64,000 nucleotides of DNA from Pyrobaculum sp. 3827-6 (GCF_025641885.1 NZ_JAOTQN010000004.1:1-64000); one strand, 5' to 3'. Positions 27,164-36,665 are shown, counted from the stretch's first letter. Notes: a model not told the origin generated them from the sequence alone. Program-made: numbers and translations.

Positions 27164-27372
27164 TCAAACTGTTAGGCTGGGTTTAGAGACAATGTACGGG
27201 TCCTGGAAGATTATCTCTGCCTTTCTCCTAAACTCCCTGAGCCTAGATCCCGACAGCTTGGTGACATCCTCCCCGTCGAAGTAAATCTTACCTGACGTCG
27301 GCCCTATCAGCCTCAGCACCAACCTGCCCAGGGTAGTCTCCCCGCAACCTGTCTCACCCACCAGCCTAAGTG
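27164..27372 (-). pseudogene. N-terminal fragment of an Opp/Dpp ABC-transporter ATPase
   Basis: The minus strand reads VGETGCGETTLGRLVLRLIG, then GKIYFDGEDVTKL and AEIIFQDPY, the Walker A to Q-loop part of an oligopeptide/dipeptide ATPase. The invariant Walker A Lys is Glu (GCGETT). The fragment stops after the Q-loop. Its C-terminal counterpart lies on the opposite strand from 27482. Confidence 0.75.
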
Positions 27373-27481
27373 TATCCCCTCGTCGTCTGTGGAGTCGTGG
27401 TGGGGGTTGTAGTCGGGGGCTCTTGGTTGTATCAGTAGCACAGCCATGGCCGCGATAAACAAAAGTAACAATAATGATACC

Positions 27482-27841
27482 GGTTTACCTATCTGTTTAT
27501 CAGCCACGACATAGGCGCGGTGAGGTACATGAGCGACAGGATCGCTGTTATGTACATGGGCAAAATCATAGAGCTCGGCCCCGCAGACGCCGTGATAAAA
27601 GAACCGTTGCACCCCTACACCCAAGCCCTCATATCTGCGCTACCCGTCCCAGACCCCAAGGCGGCTAGGAGTAGGAAGGTGATACTCCTCCAGGGCGAGC
27701 CCCCCGAGCCCTATAAACCCGCCGCCGGGCTGTAGATTCCACCCCCGTTGCCCAGTGGCAATAAAGGGGAAATGCGACCGCGAGGAGCCGGCGCTGAGAG
27801 AGGTGAAAAACGGCAGATTCGTCGCCTGCCACCTCTACTAG
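27482..27841 (+). pseudogene. C-terminal fragment of an Opp/Dpp ABC-transporter ATPase
   Basis: The plus strand opens abruptly with YLFISHDIGAVRYMSDR (the switch His region), then AVMYMGKIIELG and HPYTQALISALPVPDP. After one frame change near 27712 it reads PPPGCRFHPRCPVA and ends FVACHLY plus a stop, the standard OppF/DppF C-terminus. There is no start and no ABC signature. With the minus fragment it looks like one gene split by an inversion. Between them a minus-strand hydrophobic frame (SLLLLLFIAAMAVLLIQPRA) may be another transporter remnant. Confidence 0.75.
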
Positions 27842-27869
27842 GTATAAATATATCTACGGAAAGGCTTTC

Positions 27870-28601
27870 ATGAAGGAGGTAAATCCGGACCTTTTTCACT
27901 ACGTCATATATCCAGCCACAGTGCCTATTATAGCTACTAAACTGGGCGAGCTCGTCGGCGCGATGCCGGCTGTATGGACCACGGCTGTGTCCATAAACCC
28001 ACCGCTACTACTCACGGCGCTTGCGCCAGAGAGGAGAACATACCGCCTAGTTAGGGAAAGCGGCTACTTCACCGTGAACTATCTCGACTTCTCCAAGACA
28101 CAGACATTGGCCCTTCTAGGGGACGTATCTGCGAGATTTGCGTCTGAAAAATTCGACAAGGCTGGCATCAAGTTCACACCATCGAGAAAAATCCCCAGTG
28201 TCGCCATAGAGGGCGCCTCAGCCGTAATAGAGTGCTCCCTCAAGGCTGTACTCGACATAGGCGGCGATCACGATATTTTCATTGGGAGGGTGGAGGCAGT
28301 GGACGCTACCGACGACTTTACAGAGGGAGGTTGGATGCTCGAAAAATACAAGCCAATACTCTACGTGGGGAGAACAAGGAGGCCCGGCCCCGTGAAGAGG
28401 AGATTCGCCACCACTGGCGAATTTGTGGAGATCGAATATGGAGGCGGTATGAGAGAAGCGGTGGAGGCGAGGAGGCGGGCGTATCAAGCCGCCGAGGAGG
28501 CTGTGAAAGAGCTGGCCGGGAGGCTCGGGATGCCGCCAGAGGAGGTAGCCTACATACTCCTCGACGTTTTGAAAAACTTACTGGGAGGCCGCTGGAAGTA
28601 G
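27870..28601 (+). CDS. Flavin reductase-like (FMN-binding split-barrel) protein
   Basis: A 243-residue flavoredoxin-type protein: VGAMPAVWTTAVSINPPLLL is the FMN-binding start, and YFTVNYLD is typical of the split barrel. A helical C-terminal extension of about 60 residues (from about GGGMREAVEARRRAYQ) is unusual. ATG 27870 has TATAAATATA about 25 nt upstream. The end overlaps the convergent LUD-domain gene by 24 nt. The substrate is unknown. Confidence 0.82.
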   Translation: MKEVNPDLFHYVIYPATVPIIATKLGELVGAMPAVWTTAVSINPPLLLTALAPERRTYRLVRESGYFTVNYLDFSKTQTLALLGDVSARFASEKFDKAGIKFTPSRKIPSVAIEGASAVIECSLKAVLDIGGDHDIFIGRVEAVDATDDFTEGGWMLEKYKPILYVGRTRRPGPVKRRFATTGEFVEIEYGGGMREAVEARRRAYQAAEEAVKELAGRLGMPPEEVAYILLDVLKNLLGGRWK

Positions 28602-29732
28602 CTTCAGATACCTCCTCCTAACTTCGTGAATTACTTTGGGGATGTCGATGCCCATTGGGCAAACCTCTCTGCAGTTCCCGGCGTGGACGCATTTCAACGC
28701 GTGGGGGCCCGCCTCCTCTATCCCGCGGGTCACCGCCGTCCACATCACGCCCATGGGGCCGGTGTAAGGCGGCTTTCCAAACTCCTTCCCGAGGGCCCAG
28801 TAGACGGGGCAGTGGAGGTGGCAACGGCCGCATCTTATGCACAGCAACGCCTCCCAGAGGACTGGGTCGCGGGCGGCGGCCCTCCTGCCGTTGTCCACAA
28901 GCACCATGTGGTACTCCCTCGGCCCCTGTGCCGGCGAGACTCTGGTCATCTCTATATCGGCGGTGGAGCTGGGGCCGGCGGATATGTTAATGTACGTCGG
29001 CGGGTACAGGCCTGCATACGCCGACTGGAGGTCGGCCACCAGCTGGGCAACTATGAGAGTCGGCACGATTTTGTCAACCCCGTCGTAAACTATGTGAATA
29101 GGCGGGAGCACGGAGGTCATCCTAATGTTGCCCTCGTTCTCCACCAGCACCACGGCGCCCGTGTCGGCCGCAATTGCGTTGGCGCCTGTGATGCCCACAT
29201 CCGCCTTGATGAACTTATCCCGGAGAAACTCCCTGACCCGCGCCGCTATCTCAACAGCATCGGGAGGCACCGCTATGCCCAGCCTCTCCCTCAGCACTTG
29301 GGCAATCCTCTCCTTAGTGAGATGCACAGCGGGTGCCAGTATGTGGGACGGCTCCTCCCCGGCGATCTGCACAAGAAACGCCCCGAGGTCTGTCTCCCAG
29401 ACCTCGTTACCAGCGGCCTCGAGCCTCTCACGTAGCTTAGTCTCCTCTGCGACGTTGTTCTTGCTCATAACCACGACTTTTCCGCTTCCCACAATCTTCG
29501 CCGCAATTTCGGTGGCCTCCTGGGCCGAGCCGGCGAGGTAAAAGCGGCCTCCTATCCTCTCCACCGCCTTTCTAGTCTCCTCGATGTAGTGGTCGAGATT
29601 CTTCACCACCTCCTCCTTAGCCTCTCTAACCTGTCTCCTGATTTCCTGGAGGTAGGGATATCTCTTCAAAACATCGTACGTCCTCGGCACAATGGATGAC
29701 TTGGCCCGCTCGATAGCCTCTTCCCAACTCAT
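28578..29732 (-). CDS. LutB-like LUD-domain iron-sulphur protein
   Basis: A 384-residue protein. An N-terminal LUD domain (ITGANAIAADTGAVVLVENE) precedes a two-cluster ferredoxin domain (CIRCGRCHLHCPVYWA and CVHAGNCREVCPMGID). LutB carries electrons in the LutABC lactate oxidation complex. The ATG at 29732 overlaps the upstream CCG gene stop (ATGA), so that start is preferred over the longer open frame. It is the last gene of the malate synthase operon. Confidence 0.83.
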   Translation of the reverse strand: MSWEEAIERAKSSIVPRTYDVLKRYPYLQEIRRQVREAKEEVVKNLDHYIEETRKAVERIGGRFYLAGSAQEATEIAAKIVGSGKVVVMSKNNVAEETKLRERLEAAGNEVWETDLGAFLVQIAGEEPSHILAPAVHLTKERIAQVLRERLGIAVPPDAVEIAARVREFLRDKFIKADVGITGANAIAADTGAVVLVENEGNIRMTSVLPPIHIVYDGVDKIVPTLIVAQLVADLQSAYAGLYPPTYINISAGPSSTADIEMTRVSPAQGPREYHMVLVDNGRRAAARDPVLWEALLCIRCGRCHLHCPVYWALGKEFGKPPYTGPMGVMWTAVTRGIEEAGPHALKCVHAGNCREVCPMGIDIPKVIHEVRRRYLKLLPAASQ

Positions 29733-30658
29733 AGCTCCACCACCTCGGCGAGATCTCTCACCTCTACGACCCCGGTCCTGGATAGGTTGGCGAGGCATAT
29801 CGGGCAGGCCGATACAACAGTTCTGGAGAGCCCCGCGAGCTTTTTAGCCCTCCCCAGCGCAATTTTCGTGGCGAGTTGCGGGTTGATAGACTCAGCTGGC
29901 CCTCCACAACACCCAGAAGTCTCCCTCCCAGTGACGTAGGGATCCTCCACGGGGTTGCCCCCGGCGAGTATTTTCCTAACTAAGTCGTACCTTCCGAGGA
30001 ACCTCGCGTAGAGGCACGAGTCGTGTATTGCAAAGCCACTAATCTTCACCTTGACTCTCGACACGTCTATGTATTCAAGGTAGCTACGCACATCTAGATC
30101 AAACCCCGGCACGTACTGCGGGTAGATCCTCTCCAACACGTACTGAGTATGTGGATCCACGGTAATAACCCGACGCACCCCCCTCTCCTTGAAGTATTTA
30201 TAAACCTCGGCGGCGTAGCTGGCGAAGTCCTCCACGAATCCAAGCTCGTAGAGCAGAGCCCCGGAGTAGGGCTCGTCGGGCAGTAAGCCAACCTCTACGT
30301 TGCTCTTCCTAAGCATGTTGTAGATATTTCTCAGAATGCTGTATGCCCTTTCCAGATGCTCCTTATCTGGCCTCAGGACGAAGCCGCCGAAATACCTCGC
30401 CGCGATGGCGGCCACCCTAGACGCGGCGCCTCCCCGCGTCGCGCCGAACTTTTCCAAATTCTCCACAGCTTTCTGAATCATTGGCGTCATTTGATACATA
30501 CAGGACGTGTACAACACCGTCTCCCTGGGGCCGGAGGGGAGCCCCCGTTGCCACCCGCTACAGATCTCTCTATCGACGGGGATCGGGAGGCCTCTATCCC
30601 TGAGAGAAGACAGGACTAAGCTGCGTAGTGAAAAAATCCAGCTTGTTGACGGCTCCAT
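29729..30658 (-). CDS. CCG-domain iron-sulphur oxidoreductase subunit (GlpC/LutA/HdrB-like)
   Basis: A 309-residue protein with two cysteine-rich CCG-type motifs: a modified first one around VLYTSCMY and HDSCLYARFLGRYD, and ETSGCCGGPAESINP with CPICLANL. CCG domains bind a cubane or non-cubane cluster in heterodisulphide-reductase-like and 2-hydroxyacid dehydrogenases. It lies 22 nt downstream of malate synthase and overlaps LutB by 4 nt. It is a paralogue of the 34831-35751 protein. Confidence 0.82.
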   Translation of the reverse strand: MEPSTSWIFSLRSLVLSSLRDRGLPIPVDREICSGWQRGLPSGPRETVLYTSCMYQMTPMIQKAVENLEKFGATRGGAASRVAAIAARYFGGFVLRPDKEHLERAYSILRNIYNMLRKSNVEVGLLPDEPYSGALLYELGFVEDFASYAAEVYKYFKERGVRRVITVDPHTQYVLERIYPQYVPGFDLDVRSYLEYIDVSRVKVKISGFAIHDSCLYARFLGRYDLVRKILAGGNPVEDPYVTGRETSGCCGGPAESINPQLATKIALGRAKKLAGLSRTVVSACPICLANLSRTGVVEVRDLAEVVEL

Positions 30659-30679
30659 GGCGCTAACTGCCCTCTATTT

Positions 30680-33121
30680 TTATCTAATGTCGTGTATGTA
30701 GTCGTACAGCTCGAGGACAAAGGGCTTTAACCTGCTCTCCTTGACCATTCTCTCCACCTCCTCTCTGGGTGTGAACAGCGCCCTGAGCACAAGGTCTCTC
30801 TCTTCATCTGGTAGCGGCGACAGCGCCATTATCAGCCTGCCGCCGTGTTGCAGATACATGGGGGATTTCAGCTTTGTCTTTAGTATTTCCATGATAACGG
30901 GGGCGAAGGATCTGTCAAACCTCGGCTGGTTCTCCACCACGGCCCTCTCCACCTCCTCAACACGTACCGCCTCTACGATTCTCTTCGCCGCCTCCCTAGG
31001 TGACAAGTATCTAAACGGCCCAGCCCTGTACGCCTCGGCTAGTATCTTCTTGACGTCCCCGGCGAAGCGGCCCAGCACGCGTTCTGCGGCTATGCGGTCG
31101 AGGTCGTCGTAGAAGGCATAGGTCCACTCCATGTGGAGATCCCACAGCTTGTCAAACAGCTCTTCGGTGAAGCGCGTGCCGGCGGGGATCTTGACCCGGT
31201 CCTCGGCCGGTATTACTCCGAGGCTAGTCCTCCCAGGCCCCTTAAACGCGCCGTCTTTCGTAACGGTGGCTTTGTGGCGCAGGAGAGTCCACAGCCAGGT
31301 GGAGAATATGCGGTAGGTGGCGAGGTCGTTCATAAACCTCTGGCCGAGCTCGTAGTCGTCTATGGCGGCGGCTAGGTTGCCGTTGAGGAGCTGGAAGCCG
31401 TAGTTAGCCGCCATGTAGAAGGCGTGCTGGATGTGCTCAGCCGTGACGTCACCCCTAGGCGGCTCGTATAGGGCAGTCCACAGATCCCTCCCTCCCCACA
31501 GCTCTGGGTTGTCGAAGAGCTTCTCCGGGGTGTCCACCATGTCGGGGCGTATAACCCAGGGCGTTATGTTGCCAGCCTCGTCTATGAGACCCAGCCTCTG
31601 GAAGAGGGCCCTCTCCTGCTCCGTCAACCCGCTGTCGACGGCAGGTATCTTGACTCCGTCCGCCTCGACGTATTTAACCGGCCTGTTTATCATGGCCTGT
31701 AGCTCCTCTAGACTAGCCCTCAGCGGCTCGTTCCCAGCCTTGACGTAAGACTCCTCGGGGGTCGCCACCCAGCTCTGGCGGAATAAGTCGTACAGCCTTC
31801 CCCTCACCTTGCCCTCTAGTATATCCTTCAGAGTTACCTTTTTGACTGGCTCCTCTGTGTAGAAGATGAGGCCTATAAGCCTCTCCCTAAGCTTGTCCAG
31901 CCATATGGCCCTAAGCGCCCTGGCGTTAAAGCGGTTTCTCTGGTAGGGGTCGTCCGGCCTGTACAGCATAACCGCGGCCATCCCCCCCACCGGCCCGGCG
32001 TTTAGCCTCCCGTCTCTGCCGAGGCCCGCCATTAGGCACATAAGGGCGTTGTACTTCTGGTACGCCATCATGATGGGGTGCGTCATGGTGATGTTCTGGG
32101 GGTCGGGGTACACCGCCTCGTCTTTCCACATCTCTATCAGGGAGCCTAGGTAGTCCCAGCGCCCGTTGTTGCTCTTCACAAGCCTTTCTCTCCAAATCCA
32201 GAAGATGACCGGCAGGTGCAGGCCGGCCCTAGCCTCTTCGTACAGCATCGCGATTTTCAACTCGCCGCGCCTCAGCCCCAGCCTGTCCTCCACGCGGCGG
32301 AGGATCTTCTCCACAACCAAAGCCTCGTCGGCGGTCTGCACCTTAGGCACGTAGAAGTAGACGCCGGAGCCCGCCTTCTTCAACAAGTCGTAGTTATTAA
32401 CAGTGTAGAGCACAATAGAGGTGATTATGGCCGGGGCCGGCCTGCCGTCTACCCGTATGTCGAAGTCCAAGATGTGGAGGCCGGGGACGCGGTGTATAAG
32501 AGTGGGCCACCTCTCCCTCGGCTTCTTCAACCTGTACTCCTTCCCCCCCTCGTAGTACGGTTGCGGCACGTCCCCCCGCAGAACCCGGTTTACAATCCTC
32601 CGCGCCTCCCACACAGCGGCCACCGCGCGGCCGGAGCCCCGCGGGATGTACCACGCCGGCGAGGCGTCCTCCTCGTCCTCCATCATAGACATAACGTCGG
32701 CGTTTATCTGGTGAATGGCGCGGCTCATGGGGTACCAAGGCCCCGTTATCTCCAGCCCCGGGTTCTTAAGCGGGTGGAGATCGTCGGGAACCGGCATGTT
32801 CCAGTTCAGCCCCCACCTCAGCGGCGTATCCCGCCCCAGGAAGTTGTCTATCACCCCCTGGACAATTTCCCTAAACGTCTTGACGTTCCCATCCGCGTCT
32901 GTAAACTTGTCGTCCCACCGGGGGAAGGAGGCCTTCTCCCTCACGGGCCTCGGGTCGCTGAGCCACTCCCGCCTTGCCCTAATAACGCGATCTATCTCCC
33001 CCCGGAACTCCCTCACGAGCTCCTCCAAAAACTCCTCCACCACAACAACCCTCCCATTCACAACCTTCTTCCCAAACAGCTCTCCATACTCCCTCAGCAC
33101 GGCGGGGTTAATCTCAATCAT
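30680..33121 (-). CDS. Malate synthase (large archaeal type)
   Basis: A protein of about 813 residues resembling the long crenarchaeal malate synthase. RVPGLHILDFDIRVDGRPAP and YVPKVQTADEALVVEKILRR lie in the TIM barrel. The region around MLYEEARAGLHLPVIFWIWR and MTHPIMMAYQKYNALMC is catalytic by family comparison. It condenses glyoxylate with acetyl-CoA to malate. The ATG at 33121 is preferred to 33136 because a TATATTTAAG box lies about 25 nt upstream. The two following genes are co-transcribed. Confidence 0.86.
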   Translation of the reverse strand: MIEINPAVLREYGELFGKKVVNGRVVVVEEFLEELVREFRGEIDRVIRARREWLSDPRPVREKASFPRWDDKFTDADGNVKTFREIVQGVIDNFLGRDTPLRWGLNWNMPVPDDLHPLKNPGLEITGPWYPMSRAIHQINADVMSMMEDEEDASPAWYIPRGSGRAVAAVWEARRIVNRVLRGDVPQPYYEGGKEYRLKKPRERWPTLIHRVPGLHILDFDIRVDGRPAPAIITSIVLYTVNNYDLLKKAGSGVYFYVPKVQTADEALVVEKILRRVEDRLGLRRGELKIAMLYEEARAGLHLPVIFWIWRERLVKSNNGRWDYLGSLIEMWKDEAVYPDPQNITMTHPIMMAYQKYNALMCLMAGLGRDGRLNAGPVGGMAAVMLYRPDDPYQRNRFNARALRAIWLDKLRERLIGLIFYTEEPVKKVTLKDILEGKVRGRLYDLFRQSWVATPEESYVKAGNEPLRASLEELQAMINRPVKYVEADGVKIPAVDSGLTEQERALFQRLGLIDEAGNITPWVIRPDMVDTPEKLFDNPELWGGRDLWTALYEPPRGDVTAEHIQHAFYMAANYGFQLLNGNLAAAIDDYELGQRFMNDLATYRIFSTWLWTLLRHKATVTKDGAFKGPGRTSLGVIPAEDRVKIPAGTRFTEELFDKLWDLHMEWTYAFYDDLDRIAAERVLGRFAGDVKKILAEAYRAGPFRYLSPREAAKRIVEAVRVEEVERAVVENQPRFDRSFAPVIMEILKTKLKSPMYLQHGGRLIMALSPLPDEERDLVLRALFTPREEVERMVKESRLKPFVLELYDYIHDIR

Positions 33122-33164
33122 TGTCAAGTTGCGCAAGCTTAAATATAACGATTACTCCAAGCCC

Positions 33165-34553
33165 CTACTGGGAGGGTGGAAATATCTTCCCCGGATTAAA
33201 GACTCCGTAAGGGTCAAACACCTTCTTGATCCCCTCCATGAGTCTCAAGACTGGGGGCGATCCCCTCTTCTCGACACTCATCTTGAGCATATCTCTCTTA
33301 TGGAGCCCGATGCCGTGCTCTGCGCTTACCGTCCCCCCAAGCTCAAGCGCTATACTGCCGAAATATCTGTAGAGCTCCACGGCCCTCTTCTTACCCGCCT
33401 CGTCGGTTCTGTCGAACCAGAGCACTGGGTGTATATTCCCGTCGCCGACGTGGCCGCCGAATATAGTCGGCACGCCGAATTTCTCAGCCGCCCTCCTCAT
33501 GGCCAGGAGGGCCTCCGGGAGACGGGAGAGGGGCACCGCCACGTCTCCCATCCAAATCACGGCGTTTCCCCCATACGCCTCCACCGCCCTCTTGACAGGG
33601 GCCGGGTACAGAGCCCTCCTCGGCTCCAGTAGTTTAAAAAACGTCCTCCAGTCCCCCGCCTCCGCCGTCACGCGCCCCCCGGCGGCCTCCGCCACCTCCC
33701 TCAGCCGCGCCAGCACAGCCCCCTCAGATCCTTCCACCACGTCGATCCCCATCCAGAGGGTATATCTCCTCTCCAGCCCCACGAACTCAGAGCCTAGGTC
33801 GTCCATGAACTCGGCCACCATCAGCCACATACGCCTTCTCCTCGCCTCCACGACGGCCCTGGCCAGCGAGGCCGGGTCGCCGTACTGGGCCACCACCCCC
33901 ACGAAGGCCTCCGGCAAAGGCGCAAGCCTAATTGTGGCCTCGGTTACGACGCCCAGCGTCCCCTCGCTCCCCACGAATAGGTGCAGGAGGTCGTAGCCCT
34001 CTCTACACTTCAAAGTGCGGCACCCCAACCTAATCCTCTCGCCAGTTCCGATGACAACCTCCAGCGCGAGGACCCAGTGGGAGGCGGGGCCGTACTTGGC
34101 GCCCCTCATGCCGCCCCCGCCGTTGACAATCGCCCCGCCCACCGACGCGGTTTTAGAAGAGGCGGGGTCCACAGGCCACTGCAAGCCGTAGCCCATGAGC
34201 TCTAGATTAAGCTCGTCGATTTTTATACCCGGCTGGACCACCGCCAGCCAGTCCACGTCGGAGACTTCGAATATCTTATTCATCCTCTCTGAGGACAGGA
34301 CGATGGTCCTCCTGTCCACCGTGGCGGCGTTGCCGGAGAGGCTTGTGGAGTGGAACACCTGCGTGATGAAGAGCTTGTTCTCCACGGCGTAGTTGACGGC
34401 GGCCACCACGTCCTCGGCGCTCTCGGCATACACAACCGCCAGGGGCAGTTCGTAATCAAACGTGGCGGGGTCCCTTGCATATATCTTGAGGATGTCTACA
34501 TCGTCTACAACCTTCTCCTCGCCAAGCCTCCTCTTCAACTCGGCGAGGCTCAT
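33165..34553 (-). CDS. GlcD-like FAD-linked oxidase (glycolate or D-lactate dehydrogenase)
   Basis: A 462-residue FAD-binding type-4 oxidase: GLQWPVDPASSKTASVGGAI and NGGGGMRGAKYGPASHWV bind FAD, and EGTLGVVTEATIRLAPLP and GHVGDGNIHPVLW (metal/substrate His) fit GlcD/Dld. AEHGIGLHK precedes the C-terminus. It overlaps the iron-sulphur gene by 4 nt (ATGA). Whether glycolate, lactate or another 2-hydroxyacid is used is not readable from sequence. Confidence 0.85.
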   Translation of the reverse strand: MSLAELKRRLGEEKVVDDVDILKIYARDPATFDYELPLAVVYAESAEDVVAAVNYAVENKLFITQVFHSTSLSGNAATVDRRTIVLSSERMNKIFEVSDVDWLAVVQPGIKIDELNLELMGYGLQWPVDPASSKTASVGGAIVNGGGGMRGAKYGPASHWVLALEVVIGTGERIRLGCRTLKCREGYDLLHLFVGSEGTLGVVTEATIRLAPLPEAFVGVVAQYGDPASLARAVVEARRRRMWLMVAEFMDDLGSEFVGLERRYTLWMGIDVVEGSEGAVLARLREVAEAAGGRVTAEAGDWRTFFKLLEPRRALYPAPVKRAVEAYGGNAVIWMGDVAVPLSRLPEALLAMRRAAEKFGVPTIFGGHVGDGNIHPVLWFDRTDEAGKKRAVELYRYFGSIALELGGTVSAEHGIGLHKRDMLKMSVEKRGSPPVLRLMEGIKKVFDPYGVFNPGKIFPPSQ

Positions 34554-34834
34554 AAACCCAGCCTCTGCTGTATAATAAACGCCTTGAAGGCCCGTATCGT
34601 CTCCGTAATCCTAATTCCGGCGGGGCACTGGGGATCGCAGGCGCCGCAGGCCAGACACGTCAAGACGCCGCGGAGCGCCTCATCCGACAGCTTCCCCTCG
34701 AAGTTTTTAATAATGTTGATACGGCCCCTCGGGCCGAAGTGCCTCATCCTAACCGCCCGGTACGTCGGACACGCAAATTCGCAGAAGCCGCAGAACTGGC
34801 ACTTAGAGGCCTCTGCGACGAGCTTCTCAATCAT
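34550..34834 (-). CDS. Small 2[4Fe-4S] subunit of the 2-hydroxyacid oxidase
   Basis: 94 residues starting MIEKLVAEASK, with CQFCGFCEFACPTYRA and CLACGACDPQCPAGIR, two HdrC/GlcF-type clusters. The ATG at 34834 overlaps the upstream stop (ATGA) and is preferred to an upstream in-frame start inside the previous gene. Together with CCG and GlcD-like proteins it would form a three-subunit complex equivalent to GlcDF. Confidence 0.82.
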   Translation of the reverse strand: MIEKLVAEASKCQFCGFCEFACPTYRAVRMRHFGPRGRINIIKNFEGKLSDEALRGVLTCLACGACDPQCPAGIRITETIRAFKAFIIQQRLGL

Positions 34835-35751
34835 AGCAACACCTCCGGTAGGTAGTAGAGCCGCACCTCGCCGTTTGAGGCCCTCTTCAAATTCACGTAG
34901 CAGATCGGGCACTGCACCACTACGTCTTTAGACAACTTGGCGAGGTCCCTCACCCTGATCTGCGCCACCTTCCTTGCCACATCTGGGAACAGCGACTCAA
35001 TCGGCCCGCCGCAACAGCCGGAGGTATCCCTTCCCGTGTAGTACGGGTGCTCAACGGGCTCACCAGCGGAGAGGAGCTTCCTAACGACGTCGTACCTCCC
35101 GAGGAACCGCGCGTAGAGACACGAGTCGTGTATGGCGAAGCTTTTAACCGCGGTGCCGTTACTATCTATTAAATCTATGTAGCTCAGCACCTTAAAGTCA
35201 AAGCTAGGCACGTACCTTGGGTAGACCTTCTCAAGAATGTAGTGGGTGTGGGGATCCACTGTGATTATTTCCCTCACCCCCGCCTCTTTGAAAAACTTAG
35301 CCACCCTCTGGGCGTAGTCCGCGAAGTCCTTTTCCAGCCCCAGTTCATAAAGCAACGCGCCGGAGTAGACCTCCCTCTCTAGCAACCTAATTCTTATACC
35401 CCTCCTCTTCAATAAACCGTAAATCTTCCTAATAACCTCGTCGGCGCGCCGGATTTCCGACTGGTCGGGCCTCACCAGCAGTTGCCCAGCCGTCTTAGCC
35501 ACCACGCCCGCTAATCTACTTCTCAGACCCCCCTTTGTCACGCCGAATTTCTCAAGGTTTTCAACCGCCTTCTCAATAACGGGGGCGAGGTGGTACATAC
35601 ACGACGTGTAGAGAACCGTGCCAGACTCCCGATCCGACTCAAGTCCCTGCTTCCACGACTCGCAAATCCCGGCCTCGGTGGGAAACGGAAGCCAAGACTT
35701 CTCCAGAGAGTGGATGACAATACTCCGAAGCTCAGAGATCCAGCTCTCCAC
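34831..35751 (-). CDS. CCG-domain subunit of the 2-hydroxyacid oxidase (GlpC/LutA-like)
   Basis: About 306 residues from the GTG at 35751, which aligns with the start of its paralogue at 29729-30658. It has VLYTSCMYHLAPVIEKAVEN, HDSCLYARFLGRYDVVRKLL, DTSGCCGGPIESLFP and CPICYVNL. A CTTAAATAG box lies about 25 nt upstream, so longer in-frame starts are unlikely. It is the first gene of the three-gene oxidase operon. Confidence 0.8.
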   Translation of the reverse strand: MESWISELRSIVIHSLEKSWLPFPTEAGICESWKQGLESDRESGTVLYTSCMYHLAPVIEKAVENLEKFGVTKGGLRSRLAGVVAKTAGQLLVRPDQSEIRRADEVIRKIYGLLKRRGIRIRLLEREVYSGALLYELGLEKDFADYAQRVAKFFKEAGVREIITVDPHTHYILEKVYPRYVPSFDFKVLSYIDLIDSNGTAVKSFAIHDSCLYARFLGRYDVVRKLLSAGEPVEHPYYTGRDTSGCCGGPIESLFPDVARKVAQIRVRDLAKLSKDVVVQCPICYVNLKRASNGEVRLYYLPEVLL

Positions 35752-35897
35752 CAACTGACGGTCCAACTTACTATTTAAGACTTCCCCTATCCCACATACA
35801 TCTTGGACCACTTCTTCTTATGCCCAGAAAGCAAGACTCTAAGCCAGTTATGTCAAAAATTTATAAAACAAGCCATCTGCGGCGTCCCTGCGCCTTG

Positions 35898-36596
35898 TTA
35901 TTTAAAGTTTTTCAAGACTTCGGTTAGATACGGCACCAGGTCTTTATAATCCACAGCCACTGCGCCCGGGACAGCGAAGCCGCGGTTTAAACTGTGTCTA
36001 ACCAGAATCTTTACGTCTGCCTCCCTCCACGCGGGAAGGTCGTTTTCGCTGTCGCCCATATACGCCACGTGCCTCACCCCGAGGAGGGCCTTGAGTACCC
36101 GCACCGCGTCCCCCTTGTCGACGGTCGACCCATATACGTCCAGAAACGGGTGGCGGGAGTACCTAACCACCTTGAGCCCACGCCTCTCGGCCTCCTCCAC
36201 GACGTCGCCCAAGCCCTTTGGGGGCTCCGCGCGGCCGCGCCAGTCTACCGTGAAGCCGGCCAGCTCGCCCCTCCCAGTCCTCTTGGGCTCCAAATAGGCG
36301 TCCAGTCCGGACGCGAGCTGGTACACCTCCGACACGGCCGAGTGGTTTAGGTCGGCGGCTACGGCGACGTACTTACCGGCGCGTATCTCTATGCCGTTTA
36401 TACAGGCGTACGCAGAGGCGAAGGGGACCCTCTGCGTGACAAAGCCGCAGTCCTTTGTTGTCACTACGGCTAGGGGGATGCGCTTGGCTAGCTCCCTCAG
36501 AACCTCCTCAACCTCCGCCGGCAGGGCGCCACCCCTCCTAACCTCCTCCGGCGGCACCAGCGTCCCGTCGTAGTCTGTGAAGAGCGCTATGTCCAT
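35898..36596 (-). CDS. HAD-IIB family phosphatase
   Basis: A 232-residue HAD hydrolase: DYDGTLVPP (motif I nucleophile), VVTTKDC (motif II), the C2-type cap, K in STVDKGDAV and MGDSENDLPAW (motif IV). Relatives dephosphorylate mannosyl-3-phosphoglycerate, sucrose or trehalose phosphates or phosphoglycolate. The location next to TreT and near the glycolate oxidase suggests a sugar phosphate or phosphoglycolate, unresolved. It has its own TTATAATAAA box before the ATG. Confidence 0.8.
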   Translation of the reverse strand: MDIALFTDYDGTLVPPEEVRRGGALPAEVEEVLRELAKRIPLAVVTTKDCGFVTQRVPFASAYACINGIEIRAGKYVAVAADLNHSAVSEVYQLASGLDAYLEPKRTGRGELAGFTVDWRGRAEPPKGLGDVVEEAERRGLKVVRYSRHPFLDVYGSTVDKGDAVRVLKALLGVRHVAYMGDSENDLPAWREADVKILVRHSLNRGFAVPGAVAVDYKDLVPYLTEVLKNFK

Positions 36597-36665
36597 GGAG
36601 GCGCATACGGCGGGTTTATTATAATTGATGCTGAAGGGGGCGGAGCTAGCACAACGCCTCTACCG

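Noticed and set aside
28626-29435. A 269-codon plus-strand frame opposite the LutB-like gene
   Set aside because: An antisense shadow; the minus strand has a clear LUD/ferredoxin protein and this frame has no motif.
32216-33142. A 308-codon plus-strand frame opposite malate synthase
   Set aside because: It is a long antisense shadow caused by GC-rich codon use, with Pro/His/Arg-rich composition and no domain.
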